Source: Mycobacterium sp. GA-1841
GTDB lineage: Bacteria > Actinomycetota > Actinomycetes > Mycobacteriales > Mycobacteriaceae
Reading direction: 5' to 3'
Assembly: GCF_001954135.1 (NCBI RefSeq)
Contig: NZ_MBEQ01000110.1
Span: 124,001 to 188,000 of the forward strand
DNA length: 64,000 nucleotides
Shown here: positions 43,901 to 52,774 of the stretch, piece by piece
How the letters are laid out: each line of letters begins with the position of its first letter
Position numbering within the stretch: position 1 is the stretch's first letter
Program-made: the position numbers and the translations under genes
The notes under the pieces: generated by a model
The model's database searches: none
The model's input: the letters and a program-made list of their open reading frames with translations, nothing else
Told to the model about the DNA's origin: nothing

Positions 43901-43914
43901 TGAAACGTGTTGCA
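43901..43914. promoter_or_regulatory. KstR-type operator upstream of the DUF35-thiolase operon
   Basis: TGAAACGTGTTGCA fits the published KstR consensus TNNAACNNGTTNNA at every fixed position. It lies 32 bp from the GTG at 43868 and overlaps the region where the -35 would be, so KstR bound here should block transcription until sterol-derived CoA thioesters appear. Mtb Rv1627c/Rv1628c are recalled as KstR-controlled. Confidence 0.75.
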
Positions 43915-43954
43915 GTTTTGTCCCGGTGAGTGGTGCAGCCGGTTGCCGGAGACG

Positions 43955-44007
43955 GTTTATGCGACGGATTGCGGTCACGGCTAAGCAGCAATCCGCGGCG
44001 TAGCTGC
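43955..44007. repeat. 53-bp flanking repeat, left copy
   Basis: This copy matches 44918-44970 at 45 of 53 positions in direct orientation. Within it CGGATTGC and GCAATCCG form a hairpin around CACGGCTAAGCA. It ends one base before the stop codon of the membrane-protein gene, and with the right copy brackets that gene. Confidence 0.9.
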
Positions 44008-44008
44008 A

Positions 44009-44842
44009 TCAGCCCGTGGGTTGCAGGTATCGAGCGCGGGCCAGGGCCGCTTCGGTTCCGAGCTCCACACGTAGCTCTGGGTTTTCGACGTAGGTCCGCA
44101 CGTAGCTATACAGAACGTAAGGGTCGACATCGAATTGTCGACAGTCGAATACGACCGAAGGTAGTGGTGGGAGGCGGTCGATGCGCCAGAGCCGTGTTGT
44201 GTAACGGGGGTTCCAGTCAGTTTCGATGTACGCCATCACAACGATGGCTGGGTGCCCGAAGGACGACGTCGGTGTGATGTGCCGAATGGCCGACCAATCT
44301 AGCTGCGTCTCGAAGCTGCGTCCGCGTTGGAAAATTCCCTGACTCGTCAGTGTGACGCCACCGCGGCGGACGCGTCCGGAGGCCACGACTGCAATGAAGG
44401 ACGCGAAAACGATGCCTAGGGTGCCGATCACCACCGCGAAGCCGGGAAACCCCTCATCTTGGTAGATAACTGTCTCGATCGCGGCCGTCGCGCAAAGCAG
44501 AGTGCCGCAGCCCATCAAGGCAACCAGGATCGTGAACTGCCAGCCTGAGTATCGGATTTCCGTCCCCGGAACGCCATCCCGGTCTGTCGTCCGGATCGTC
44601 GCCGAAAGGTGCAAGCGGCGGTACCGGCTCACGAGGGCGAATGCGACGATGAGGGCGATAAACAGTGCGAAGAGCAAAAAATATTTGAGTGCAATAACGT
44701 TGCCGGCCGCGGCAATCATGATTCCGAACAGGAACGAAAACGCGGATATGGCACTCAGCCCGATGGCGGAGAGGTGAAACTTCACACCGTCATGGGTGTC
44801 CGTCCACCCTGTGGGAATGTCTTGATGTTCAGAAGATTGCAT
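44009..44842 (-). CDS. Four-helix membrane protein of unknown function
   Basis: A 277-aa protein with ATG 44842 after AAAGGA. Membrane segments are at residues ~24-48, 50-72, 102-127 and 132-156 (for example ISAFSFLFGIMIAAAGNVIA and WQFTILVALMGCGTLLCATA). A C-terminal soluble part of ~120 residues has FQRGRSFETQLDWSAIRHIT, reminiscent of PH-like membrane-protein domains, but I do not recognise the family. The DNA is visibly less GC-rich than its neighbours. In Mtb the thiolase pair sits directly before polA; this gene is extra and is bracketed by 53-bp direct repeats, suggesting acquisition. Confidence 0.75.
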   Translation of the reverse strand: MQSSEHQDIPTGWTDTHDGVKFHLSAIGLSAISAFSFLFGIMIAAAGNVIALKYFLLFALFIALIVAFALVSRYRRLHLSATIRTTDRDGVPGTEIRYSGWQFTILVALMGCGTLLCATAAIETVIYQDEGFPGFAVVIGTLGIVFASFIAVVASGRVRRGGVTLTSQGIFQRGRSFETQLDWSAIRHITPTSSFGHPAIVVMAYIETDWNPRYTTRLWRIDRLPPLPSVVFDCRQFDVDPYVLYSYVRTYVENPELRVELGTEAALARARYLQPTG

Positions 44843-44917
44843 CCCACGTCCTTTCGGCAAGTCTCCGACGGCCTTGCCAGTGCCGGCTCTCCGGCGCGGC
44901 GCCGATGATCGTCTGAA

Positions 44918-44970
44918 GTTTATGTGGCGGATTGCAGCCACGGCTGAGCAGCAATCCGCCGCGTAAGTGC
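44918..44970. repeat. 53-bp flanking repeat, right copy
   Basis: The right copy of the direct repeat bracketing the membrane-protein gene. Its hairpin arms GCGGATTGC (44927-44935) and GCAATCCGC (44951-44959) are perfectly complementary. It lies between the promoter side of the membrane gene and the polA promoter. Confidence 0.9.
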
Positions 44971-45041
44971 CCACCACCGACTCTCGATCAAGATGGCTCG
45001 CGGCCGTCTACCCGTCGGTGCTCCCGCATAGAGTGAGGGCC

Positions 45042-47768
45042 GTGAGCCCCGCGAAGACCGAGACGAAGAACGCGCCGAAACCCGCCGCCGACGACAAGCC
45101 CACCCTGATGCTGCTGGACGGCAATTCGCTGGCTTTCCGGGCGTTCTATGCGCTGCCCGCCGAGAACTTCAAAACCCAGGGCGGGTTGACCACCAACGCG
45201 GTCTACGGGTTCACCTCGATGCTGATCAACCTGCTCCGTGACGAGCAGCCGAGCCACGTCGCCGCGGCGTTCGACGTGTCCCGGCAGACGTTCCGTAAGG
45301 ACAAGTACCCCGAGTACAAGGAAGGCCGCTCGGCGACACCCGACGAGTTCCGGGGCCAGATCGACATCACCAAGGAGGTCCTCGGCGCACTGGGCATCAC
45401 GGCGATGGCCGAGCCCGGGTTCGAGGCCGACGACATCATCGCCACGCTGGCCACCCAGGCTGAGCAGGAGGGCTACCGGGTGCTGGTGGTCACCGGCGAC
45501 CGCGACTCGCTGCAGTTGGTCACCGACAACATCACGGTGCTCTATCCGCGCAAGGGGGTCAGCGAGCTGACTCGCTTCACCCCGGATGCGGTGGTGGAGA
45601 AGTACGGCTTGACCCCGGCGCAGTACCCCGATTTCGCGGCCCTGCGTGGGGACCCGAGCGACAACCTGCCCGGCATCCCCGGCGTGGGCGAGAAGACCGC
45701 CACCAAGTGGATCGTCGAATACGGCTCCTTGCAGGAGCTGGTGGACAACGTCGAGAAGGTCAAGGGCAAGGTCGGTGACGCGCTGCGGGCCAACCTGTCC
45801 AGTGTGGTGCTCAACCGGGATCTCACCGAGTTGGTGCGCGACGTCCCGCTGGCCCAGACGCCCGACACCTTGCGGATGCAGCCGTGGAACCGCGACCAGA
45901 TCCACCGGCTGTTCGACGACCTGGAATTCCGGGTCCTGCGGGACCGGTTGTTCGAGACGCTGGTCGCCGCCGAACCCGAGGTCGAGCACGGGTTCGACGT
46001 GCGCGGCCGCGCCCTGGAGCCCGGTGAGCTGGCGGCCTGGCTGGCCGAGCACAGCCTGGGCAACCGGTTCGGGCTCGCCGTGGTGGGCACCCACCTGGCA
46101 TATGACGCCGACGCCACCGCGCTGGCCATCGTGGCGGCCGACGGCGACGGCCGCTACATCGACACTGCGACGCTGACCCCCGAAGACGAGGAGGCACTGG
46201 CGCGCTGGTTGGCCGATCCGGGTCCGCCCAAGGCGCTGCACGAGGCCAAGCTGGCCATCCACGATCTGGCCGGCCGGGGTTGGACGCTGCGCGGTGTCAC
46301 CTCCGACACCGCGCTGGCCGCCTACCTGGTGCGGCCGGGGCAGCGCAGCTTCGCCCTCGACGACCTGGCGGTGCGTTATTTGCGTCGCGAACTGCGTGCG
46401 GAAACGCCTGAACAGCAACAGCTTTCGCTGCTCGACGATTCCGAAGGGGTCGACGAGCAGGCGGTGCAGACGCTGATCCTGCGGGCCTGTGCGGTGCTGG
46501 ACCTGGCCGATGCGCTCGACGAAGAACTGGCCCGCATCGACTCGTCATCACTGCTGGGGCGGATGGAGTTGCCGGTGCAGCGGGCGCTGGCCGAGATGGA
46601 GTCGACGGGCATCGCTGTCGACCTGGACAAACTGCAGGAGCTGCAGAGCGAGTTCGCCGACCAGATCCGCGACGCCGCCGAGGCCGCCTACGGCGTGATC
46701 GGCAAGCAGATCAACCTCGGGTCGCCCAAGCAGTTGCAGACGGTGCTGTTCGACGAGCTCGAGATGCCGAAGACCAAGCGCACCAAGACCGGATACACCA
46801 CCGACGCCGACGCGCTGCAGTCCCTGTTCGACAAGACCGGGCATCCGTTCCTGCAGCACCTGCTGGCCCATCGCGACGCCACGCGGCTCAAGGTGACCGT
46901 CGACGGCCTGCTCAATGCGGTGGCCTCCGACGGGCGGATCCACACCACGTTCAACCAGACCATCGCGGCCACTGGCCGGCTCTCCTCGACCGAGCCCAAC
47001 CTGCAGAACATTCCGATCCGCACCGAGTCGGGCCGGCGGATCCGTGACGCGTTCGTGGTCGGCAGCGGCTATGCCGAACTCATGACGGCCGACTACAGCC
47101 AGATCGAGATGCGCATCATGGCGCACCTCTCCAAGGACGCGGGCCTGATCGAAGCGTTCAACACCGGAGAGGACCTGCACTCGTTCGTGGCGTCGCGGGC
47201 CTTTTCGGTGCCGATCGACGAGGTCAACCCGGAACTGCGCCGCCGCGTCAAAGCCATGTCGTACGGCCTGGCCTACGGGCTCAGTGCCTACGGCCTGGCC
47301 AGCCAGCTCAAGATCTCCACCGAAGAGGCCAAGGTGCAGATGGAGCAGTACTTCGACCGGTTCGGCGGCATCCGCGACTACCTGCGCGACGTGGTCGATC
47401 AGGCCCGCAAGGACGGGTTCACCTCAACCGTCCTGGGCCGTCGCCGCTATCTGCCGGAACTCGACAGCAGCAACCGCAACGTGCGTGAGGCCGCCGAACG
47501 GGCCGCGCTCAACGCGCCGATCCAGGGCAGCGCCGCCGACATCATCAAGGTCGCGATGATCAACGTGGATGCTGCGCTCAAGGAAGCCGGGCTGAAGTCC
47601 CGGATGTTGCTGCAGGTCCACGACGAGCTGTTGTTCGAGGTGGCCGAGGGGGAGCGGGACACCCTCGAGGCGCTGGTGCGCGAACATATGGGCAACGCTT
47701 ACCCGCTGGATGTGCCGTTGGAGGTGTCGGTGGGGTACGGCCCCAGCTGGGATTCCGCCGCGCATTAG
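45042..47768 (+). CDS. polA: DNA polymerase I
   Basis: PolA (908 aa) fills gaps in repair and Okazaki-fragment maturation. The 5'-3' exonuclease domain (residues ~20-310) has TLMLLDGNSLAFRAFYALPA, GFEADDIIATLATQAEQEGY and FAALRGDPSDNLPGIPGVGE. The middle 3'-5' exonuclease-like domain lacks the usual acidic motifs, as in other mycobacteria. The polymerase domain has the motif A region ELMTADYSQIEMRIMAHLSK, the O-helix (LRRRVKAMSYGLAYGLSAYG) and LLQVHDELLFEV. GTG 45042 starts MSPAKTETKN and lies seven bases after TAGAGT, so the mRNA is probably leaderless. Confidence 0.96.
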   Translation: MSPAKTETKNAPKPAADDKPTLMLLDGNSLAFRAFYALPAENFKTQGGLTTNAVYGFTSMLINLLRDEQPSHVAAAFDVSRQTFRKDKYPEYKEGRSATPDEFRGQIDITKEVLGALGITAMAEPGFEADDIIATLATQAEQEGYRVLVVTGDRDSLQLVTDNITVLYPRKGVSELTRFTPDAVVEKYGLTPAQYPDFAALRGDPSDNLPGIPGVGEKTATKWIVEYGSLQELVDNVEKVKGKVGDALRANLSSVVLNRDLTELVRDVPLAQTPDTLRMQPWNRDQIHRLFDDLEFRVLRDRLFETLVAAEPEVEHGFDVRGRALEPGELAAWLAEHSLGNRFGLAVVGTHLAYDADATALAIVAADGDGRYIDTATLTPEDEEALARWLADPGPPKALHEAKLAIHDLAGRGWTLRGVTSDTALAAYLVRPGQRSFALDDLAVRYLRRELRAETPEQQQLSLLDDSEGVDEQAVQTLILRACAVLDLADALDEELARIDSSSLLGRMELPVQRALAEMESTGIAVDLDKLQELQSEFADQIRDAAEAAYGVIGKQINLGSPKQLQTVLFDELEMPKTKRTKTGYTTDADALQSLFDKTGHPFLQHLLAHRDATRLKVTVDGLLNAVASDGRIHTTFNQTIAATGRLSSTEPNLQNIPIRTESGRRIRDAFVVGSGYAELMTADYSQIEMRIMAHLSKDAGLIEAFNTGEDLHSFVASRAFSVPIDEVNPELRRRVKAMSYGLAYGLSAYGLASQLKISTEEAKVQMEQYFDRFGGIRDYLRDVVDQARKDGFTSTVLGRRRYLPELDSSNRNVREAAERAALNAPIQGSAADIIKVAMINVDAALKEAGLKSRMLLQVHDELLFEVAEGERDTLEALVREHMGNAYPLDVPLEVSVGYGPSWDSAAH

Positions 47769-47800
47769 CGGCGCATGGGCTGGAGCCGCGCCTCAGCGGC

Positions 47801-49006
47801 TCAGTACCGGACCGGCGCCTGGTAGTGCATCATCCAGTGCAGGATCGGGGCGGCTGAGCGGGCGGCGGCGACGGCGTACACCTCTTCCTGCTGCAGCGCG
47901 AAGACCTGTGCATCCCCGAAGCCGCGGTCGATGCGGTCGCGGACGAAGGCCAGTTCGACGACCGCGGCGGCGAACGCGCCGACGGCCTTGCCGGCCGGGC
48001 GGCCACCGGCCAGGGTCGCCTGCCGGATCGCGCCGTGGCGGGTTTTCAACGAGCCGAGCCAGGTGGCCTCGTTGTGCGTGATCAGTCCGGCCGCGACCAT
48101 GCCGGGCAGTTTGGCGGCCACCACGTGTTGTTCGCGGCGTCGGCTGAGGACGGCGACCACGATCATTGCGATGAAGATCGGCACCATCCACACCGCGTAC
48201 ACGATGAAGTAGGTGCCGGCGCCCACCAGCGATGAGCCGTTCCACAGCCCGTGCATCAGCACCGCGGCCAGGTAGCCGGCGAGGATGCACAGCGTCTTGG
48301 CCAGACCGCTGCGTCGTTGCAGCGCGAAGTACACCCCGATCGCGGTCATCGTGGTGAACAGGGAGTGCGCGAACGGCGCCATGATCAGCCGCATCGCCGC
48401 GGTCAGCAGGGATCCGGCCAGGGAATCGGCGCTGGCGATGTACATGATGTCTTCCAGCCAGGCGAAGCCCAGCCCGACCAGGCCGGCGTACACCAGGCAG
48501 TCGGTCAGCGAGTTCAGTTCGTTGCGTCGCCGGCCGGTCATCATGATCAGCAGGAACAGGCCCTTGGCGGCCTCTTCGATGAAGGGCGCCCGGATGGCCA
48601 CCGAGGCGAAACTGTGCGCCGAGTCGGCAGAGTCCACGCCCGGTGCCAGCAGCGCATCGGTGAACACGCTCAGGACGAGGGACAACACGATGGCCACTGC
48701 GGCACCCCAGCCGAATGCCAGCAGCAGCAGCCGGGGTGGCTCGGGCTCCCAGCGGTCCAGCCACAGGTAGGCGAACACGGCGCCGGTCATCACGATGCTG
48801 GACAGCGTGAACCCGATGATCGCGCCGACCGGGTTGAGTGCGGTGAACAGCAGGACGAGGGCGCCGATGACGACGCCGCAGGCGATGATCGCGGTCAGTG
48901 GCGCGCCGACCTTGCGGACCGGCCTGGGCAGTGGCGGCGCGACCGGGATCCACGGCCGATGGGCGGGGCCGTGCATCATCGGTCCGGGGTTCGGGTAGTA
49001 CGCCAC
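47801..49006 (-). CDS. PrsW-family intramembrane metalloprotease
   Basis: A 401-aa membrane protein with a Pro-rich N-terminus and about eight membrane helices. The PrsW signature is present: RAPFIEEAAKGLFLLIMM (EExxK), FAWLEDIMYIASADS and AVLMHGLWNGSSLVGAG. Family members cleave anti-sigma factors in Bacillus, but roles in mycobacteria are unknown. The GTG at 49006 is six bases from TACGCT on the minus strand, supporting a leaderless start over the ATG 13 codons upstream (49045). Confidence 0.85.
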   Translation of the reverse strand: MAYYPNPGPMMHGPAHRPWIPVAPPLPRPVRKVGAPLTAIIACGVVIGALVLLFTALNPVGAIIGFTLSSIVMTGAVFAYLWLDRWEPEPPRLLLLAFGWGAAVAIVLSLVLSVFTDALLAPGVDSADSAHSFASVAIRAPFIEEAAKGLFLLIMMTGRRRNELNSLTDCLVYAGLVGLGFAWLEDIMYIASADSLAGSLLTAAMRLIMAPFAHSLFTTMTAIGVYFALQRRSGLAKTLCILAGYLAAVLMHGLWNGSSLVGAGTYFIVYAVWMVPIFIAMIVVAVLSRRREQHVVAAKLPGMVAAGLITHNEATWLGSLKTRHGAIRQATLAGGRPAGKAVGAFAAAVVELAFVRDRIDRGFGDAQVFALQQEEVYAVAAARSAAPILHWMMHYQAPVRY

Positions 49007-49231
49007 CGCAGAAGCGTAGCCGCGGCCGGGTGGTCTACCGGACATGAATTCGGTGTGAGTCCGGACCCGCGGACAGAGTCGGTTTGTCCTGCGTGTGCCT
49101 GGTCGAGTACCCTCGTTACGTATCTGTGCATACAGCTAGTGATCGTCTAGTCATCGTCACGGATCTGCACGAACGCAATACACGCAACACAAATGTCCCT
49201 ACGAGTAAACCTGTCCGGAGCAACCCACCAC

Positions 49232-50671
49232 ATGCCCTCTCCCTCCGTCACCTCGCCGCAAGTAGCCGTCAACGACATCGGCTCGGCTGAGGACTTTCTC
49301 GCCGCCATCGACAAAACCATCAAATACTTCAACGATGGCGACATCGTCGAGGGAACCATCGTCAAGGTTGACCGTGACGAGGTCCTGCTCGACATCGGTT
49401 ACAAGACCGAAGGTGTCATCCCTTCCCGCGAACTCTCCATCAAGCACGACGTCGACCCCAACGAGGTCGTTTCCGTGGGCGATGAGGTCGAGGCCCTCGT
49501 TCTCACCAAGGAGGACAAGGAAGGCCGCCTGATCCTGTCCAAGAAGCGGGCTCAGTACGAGCGCGCCTGGGGCACCATCGAGGAGCTCAAGGAGAAGGAC
49601 GAGGCCGTCAAGGGCACCGTCATCGAGGTCGTCAAGGGCGGCCTGATCCTCGACATCGGTCTGCGTGGCTTCCTGCCCGCATCGCTGGTCGAGATGCGTC
49701 GTGTCCGCGATCTGCAGCCGTACATCGGCAAGGAGATCGAGGCCAAGATCATCGAGCTGGACAAGAACCGCAACAACGTGGTGCTGTCCCGTCGCGCCTG
49801 GCTGGAGCAGACCCAGTCCGAGGTGCGCAGCGAATTCCTCAACCAGCTGCAGAAGGGTGCCATCCGCAAGGGTGTCGTCTCCTCGATCGTCAACTTCGGC
49901 GCCTTCGTCGATCTCGGCGGTGTCGACGGCCTGGTGCACGTCTCCGAGCTGTCCTGGAAGCACATCGATCACCCGTCCGAGGTGGTTCAGGTGGGCGACG
50001 AGGTCACCGTCGAGGTGCTCGACGTCGACATGGATCGCGAGCGGGTTTCGCTGTCGCTCAAGGCGACTCAGGAAGACCCGTGGCGTCACTTCGCCCGCAC
50101 GCATGCGATCGGTCAGATCGTGCCGGGCAAGGTCACCAAGCTGGTGCCGTTCGGTGCGTTCGTCCGCGTCGAAGAGGGCATCGAGGGTCTGGTGCACATC
50201 TCGGAGCTGTCCGAGCGCCACGTCGAGGTCCCGGACCAGGTGGTCCAGGTCGGCGACGACGCGATGGTCAAGGTCATCGACATCGACCTGGAGCGTCGCC
50301 GGATCTCGTTGAGCCTCAAGCAGGCCAACGAGGACTACACCGAGGAGTTCGACCCGTCGAAGTACGGCATGGCCGACAGCTACGACGAGCAGGGCAACTA
50401 CATCTTCCCCGAGGGCTTCGACGCCGAGACCAACGAATGGCTCGAAGGCTTCGACAAGCAGCGGGAGGAGTGGGAGGCCCGCTACGCCGAGGCCGAGCGC
50501 CGGCACAAGATGCACACCACGCAGATGGAGAAGTTCGCCGCGGCCGAGGCCGAGGAAGCTGCCCGTCCGGTGTCCAACGGTTCCTCGCGGTCGGAGGAGT
50601 CCACCGGTGGCACGCTGGCCAGCGACGCACAGCTGGCTGCGCTGCGTGAGAAGCTCGCAGGCAACGCCTAA
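49232..50671 (+). CDS. rpsA: 30S ribosomal protein S1
   Basis: RpsA (479 aa) helps mRNAs bind the 30S subunit. Four S1 repeats are visible, starting near DGDIVEGTIVKVDRDEVLLD, KGTVIEVVKGGLILDIGLRG, RKGVVSSIVNFGAFVDLGGV and PGKVTKLVPFGAFVRVEEGI, followed by an acidic, Ser/Glu-rich tail. The ATG at 49232 gives MPSPSVTSPQVAVNDIGSAE. A strong hairpin terminator follows the stop. Confidence 0.97.
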   Translation: MPSPSVTSPQVAVNDIGSAEDFLAAIDKTIKYFNDGDIVEGTIVKVDRDEVLLDIGYKTEGVIPSRELSIKHDVDPNEVVSVGDEVEALVLTKEDKEGRLILSKKRAQYERAWGTIEELKEKDEAVKGTVIEVVKGGLILDIGLRGFLPASLVEMRRVRDLQPYIGKEIEAKIIELDKNRNNVVLSRRAWLEQTQSEVRSEFLNQLQKGAIRKGVVSSIVNFGAFVDLGGVDGLVHVSELSWKHIDHPSEVVQVGDEVTVEVLDVDMDRERVSLSLKATQEDPWRHFARTHAIGQIVPGKVTKLVPFGAFVRVEEGIEGLVHISELSERHVEVPDQVVQVGDDAMVKVIDIDLERRRISLSLKQANEDYTEEFDPSKYGMADSYDEQGNYIFPEGFDAETNEWLEGFDKQREEWEARYAEAERRHKMHTTQMEKFAAAEAEEAARPVSNGSSRSEESTGGTLASDAQLAALREKLAGNA

Positions 50672-50677
50672 GTAACG

Positions 50678-50726
50678 CAACAACGAACGCCCCGGCCCCT
50701 TGGGTCGGGGCGTTCGTCGTTGTTGC
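50678..50726 (+). terminator. Terminator hairpin after rpsA
   Basis: CAACAACGAACGCCCCG pairs with CGGGGCGTTCGTCGTTGTTG around a short GCCCCTTGGGT loop region, with one bulged base. The right arm ends in a GTTGTTG run rather than a pure U-tract. It begins six bases after the rpsA stop and should end that transcript. Confidence 0.85.
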
Positions 50727-50785
50727 CGAGAGTGAAGAAAATGGCGACGTTCGGGCGAAAACTCGCGATCTTCTTCACATTCGGC
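50725..50785. repeat. Hairpin element, copy B (rpsA-coaE gap)
   Basis: GCCGAGAGTGAAGAA (50725-50739) and TTCTTCACATTCGGC (50771-50785) form imperfect inverted arms with two mismatches. Sequence and layout match the hairpin element at 42162-42226 (GTGAAGAA ... TTCTTCAC). Its spacer contains GGGCGAAAACTCGCGATC. It is a second copy of a dispersed palindromic family. Confidence 0.75.
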
Positions 50786-50803
50786 GGACGGTATGGTGTC
50801 CCG

Positions 50804-51967
50804 GTGCTGCGAATTGGACTGACAGGTGGGATCGGTGCGGGCAAGTCAACAGTGTCGGCCACATTCAGCGATCTCGGCGGCATCATCGTCGACGGCGACG
50901 TCATCGCCCGCGAGGTGGTCGAGCCCGGAACCGAGGGGCTGGCCAAACTGGTCGAGGCATTCGGGGAGGGGATCCTCCTGCCCGAGGGGGCGTTGAACCG
51001 CCCCGCGCTGGCCGCGGTCGCGTTCAGTGACGACGAGAAGCGTGCCACCCTCAACGGCATCGTGCATCCACTGGTGGCGCACCGGCGTTCGGAGCTCATC
51101 GCGGCGGCCCATGAAGATGCGGTGATCATCGAGGACATCCCGCTGCTGGTGGAATCCCAGATGGCGCCGATGTTCCCCTTGGTCATCATCGTCAACGCCG
51201 ACCCCGAGATTCGCGTCAAGCGGCTCATCGAATACCGCGGATTCACCGAGGTGGACGCCCGCGCCCGCATCGCCGCGCAGGCCACCGAGGAGCAGCGTCG
51301 CGCCGTCGCCGACGTGTGGCTGGACAATTCGGGCAGCCCCGGCGCCGTCGTTGAAGCCGCGCGCGCCCTGTGGCACGAGCGGATCCTGCCCTTCGCGCAC
51401 AACCTACAGATCCGGCAACCGGCCCATCGCGATCCTGCCGTGGTGCCCTACGACCCGGCCTGGCCGGAGCAGGCCCGTCGCATCGTGGCGCGGCTCAATA
51501 CTGCCTGCGGGCACCGGGCGGTGCGCATCGACCACATCGGGTCGACCGCGGTGCCCGGGATGGACGGCAAGGATGTCATCGATGTGCAGGTGACGGTCGA
51601 ATCCCTGGCGGTCGCCGATGAACTCGCCGACGCGCTGTTGACGGCCGGCTATCCCGTGGTGCCGGACATCACCGCCGACACCCCGCACGGTGACGATCCG
51701 ACGGTGTGGCACAAGCGTTTCCACGCCTCGGCGGACCCCGGCCGGCCGACCAACGTGCACCTGCGGGTGGACGGCCGGCCCAACCAGCGGTTTGCCCTGA
51801 TGTTCGTCGACTGGCTGCGGGCCAACCCGGGCGTGCAGGCCGACTATCTGGCGGCCAAGCGCGCCGCCTCGACGACATCCGACTATGCCGTGGCGAAGGA
51901 ACCGTGGTTCCTGGATGCCTACAGCCGGGCCCGGGCGTGGGCCGACGCCACCGGCTGGACACCTTAG
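50804..51967 (+). CDS. coaE: Dephospho-CoA kinase CoaE with C-terminal GrpB/UPF0157 domain
   Basis: A 387-aa two-domain protein. Residues ~1-195 are CoaE, the last enzyme of CoA synthesis (LRIGLTGGIGAGKSTVSATF with the P-loop, VVEPGTEGLAKLVEAFGEGI). Residues ~205-387 are a GrpB-like nucleotidyltransferase-fold domain (VRIDHIGSTAVPGMDGKDVI, FHASADPGRPTNVHLRVDGR) fused in mycobacteria, of unclear role. The GTG lies six bases after TATGGT, a leaderless arrangement. Confidence 0.93.
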   Translation: MLRIGLTGGIGAGKSTVSATFSDLGGIIVDGDVIAREVVEPGTEGLAKLVEAFGEGILLPEGALNRPALAAVAFSDDEKRATLNGIVHPLVAHRRSELIAAAHEDAVIIEDIPLLVESQMAPMFPLVIIVNADPEIRVKRLIEYRGFTEVDARARIAAQATEEQRRAVADVWLDNSGSPGAVVEAARALWHERILPFAHNLQIRQPAHRDPAVVPYDPAWPEQARRIVARLNTACGHRAVRIDHIGSTAVPGMDGKDVIDVQVTVESLAVADELADALLTAGYPVVPDITADTPHGDDPTVWHKRFHASADPGRPTNVHLRVDGRPNQRFALMFVDWLRANPGVQADYLAAKRAASTTSDYAVAKEPWFLDAYSRARAWADATGWTP

Positions 51968-52036
51968 CTCGCTGGGCCGCACCAGGTTTCCGTTCCGTCG
52001 GTGCGGTAGCGTCGGATGCGTCCAAAGGGGGGACGT

Positions 52037-52771
52037 ATGACAACAGCGAAATCGGCATTGGTTCCGGTCCGTCAGATCGCCGCGCATGAGCTGGTCGTGG
52101 ACCAGATGCGGCGGGCGTTGGAACTCGGCCAGTTCCGCCCCGGCGACCGGCTGCCCACCGAACGCGAACTCTCTGACATGCTCGACGTGTCCCGCACGAC
52201 CGTGCGTGCCGCCGTCGCAGTCCTGGAAGGGGAGGGGCTGATCACGGTGCGCCGTGGTCGTGGCGGAGGGTTCACCGTTCAGGCGCCCCAGTACGATCCG
52301 GCCGCGATGCGGCGTGAGCTGCGCCGAAACCGCAGAGAGATCCGTGACGCGTTCGACTATCGCGTCATCGTGGAAACCGGTTCGGCCCGCTTGGCCGCCG
52401 AGCGCCGCCGGCCCACCGACCTGATCGAACTCCGCAAGCTGCTCACCGGCATGGAGGCCGCACTGAAGACCGGCATGAACGATCAGTCGGCCCGGCACAC
52501 CACCGACTTCCAGACCCTGGATTCAGCCTTTCATCTCCGCATCGCCCAAGCCGCCCAGAACGACCGATTGCTCGACGCGGTGGCGGACGCCCGCAGGCGG
52601 ATGTGGTTACCGGTGGGCGCGATGTTCGGCCGTCTGGAGCCCAATGCCAACGACTTCCACGAGGCGATCCTGGAGGCGATCGAGAACCGCGAACCGGAAA
52701 CCGCCGCCACGCAGATGGCGGCTCACATCAACGACACCAGGCGCACGGTCGAATCCTGGCTCCAGCGCTGA
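52037..52771 (+). CDS. GntR-family (FCD/FadR-type) transcriptional regulator
   Basis: A 244-aa regulator. The winged-helix domain has FRPGDRLPTERELSDMLDVS and RTTVRAAVAVLEGEGLITVR, and the C-terminal all-helical FCD ligand domain has DAFDYRVIVETGSARLAAER and AFHLRIAQAAQNDRLLDAV. ATG 52037 is preceded by AAAGGGGGG. No adjacent metabolic operon suggests a target; it is absent from my memory of the Mtb coaE-uvrB interval. Confidence 0.88.
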   Translation: MTTAKSALVPVRQIAAHELVVDQMRRALELGQFRPGDRLPTERELSDMLDVSRTTVRAAVAVLEGEGLITVRRGRGGGFTVQAPQYDPAAMRRELRRNRREIRDAFDYRVIVETGSARLAAERRRPTDLIELRKLLTGMEAALKTGMNDQSARHTTDFQTLDSAFHLRIAQAAQNDRLLDAVADARRRMWLPVGAMFGRLEPNANDFHEAILEAIENREPETAATQMAAHINDTRRTVESWLQR

Positions 52772-52774
52772 TCC

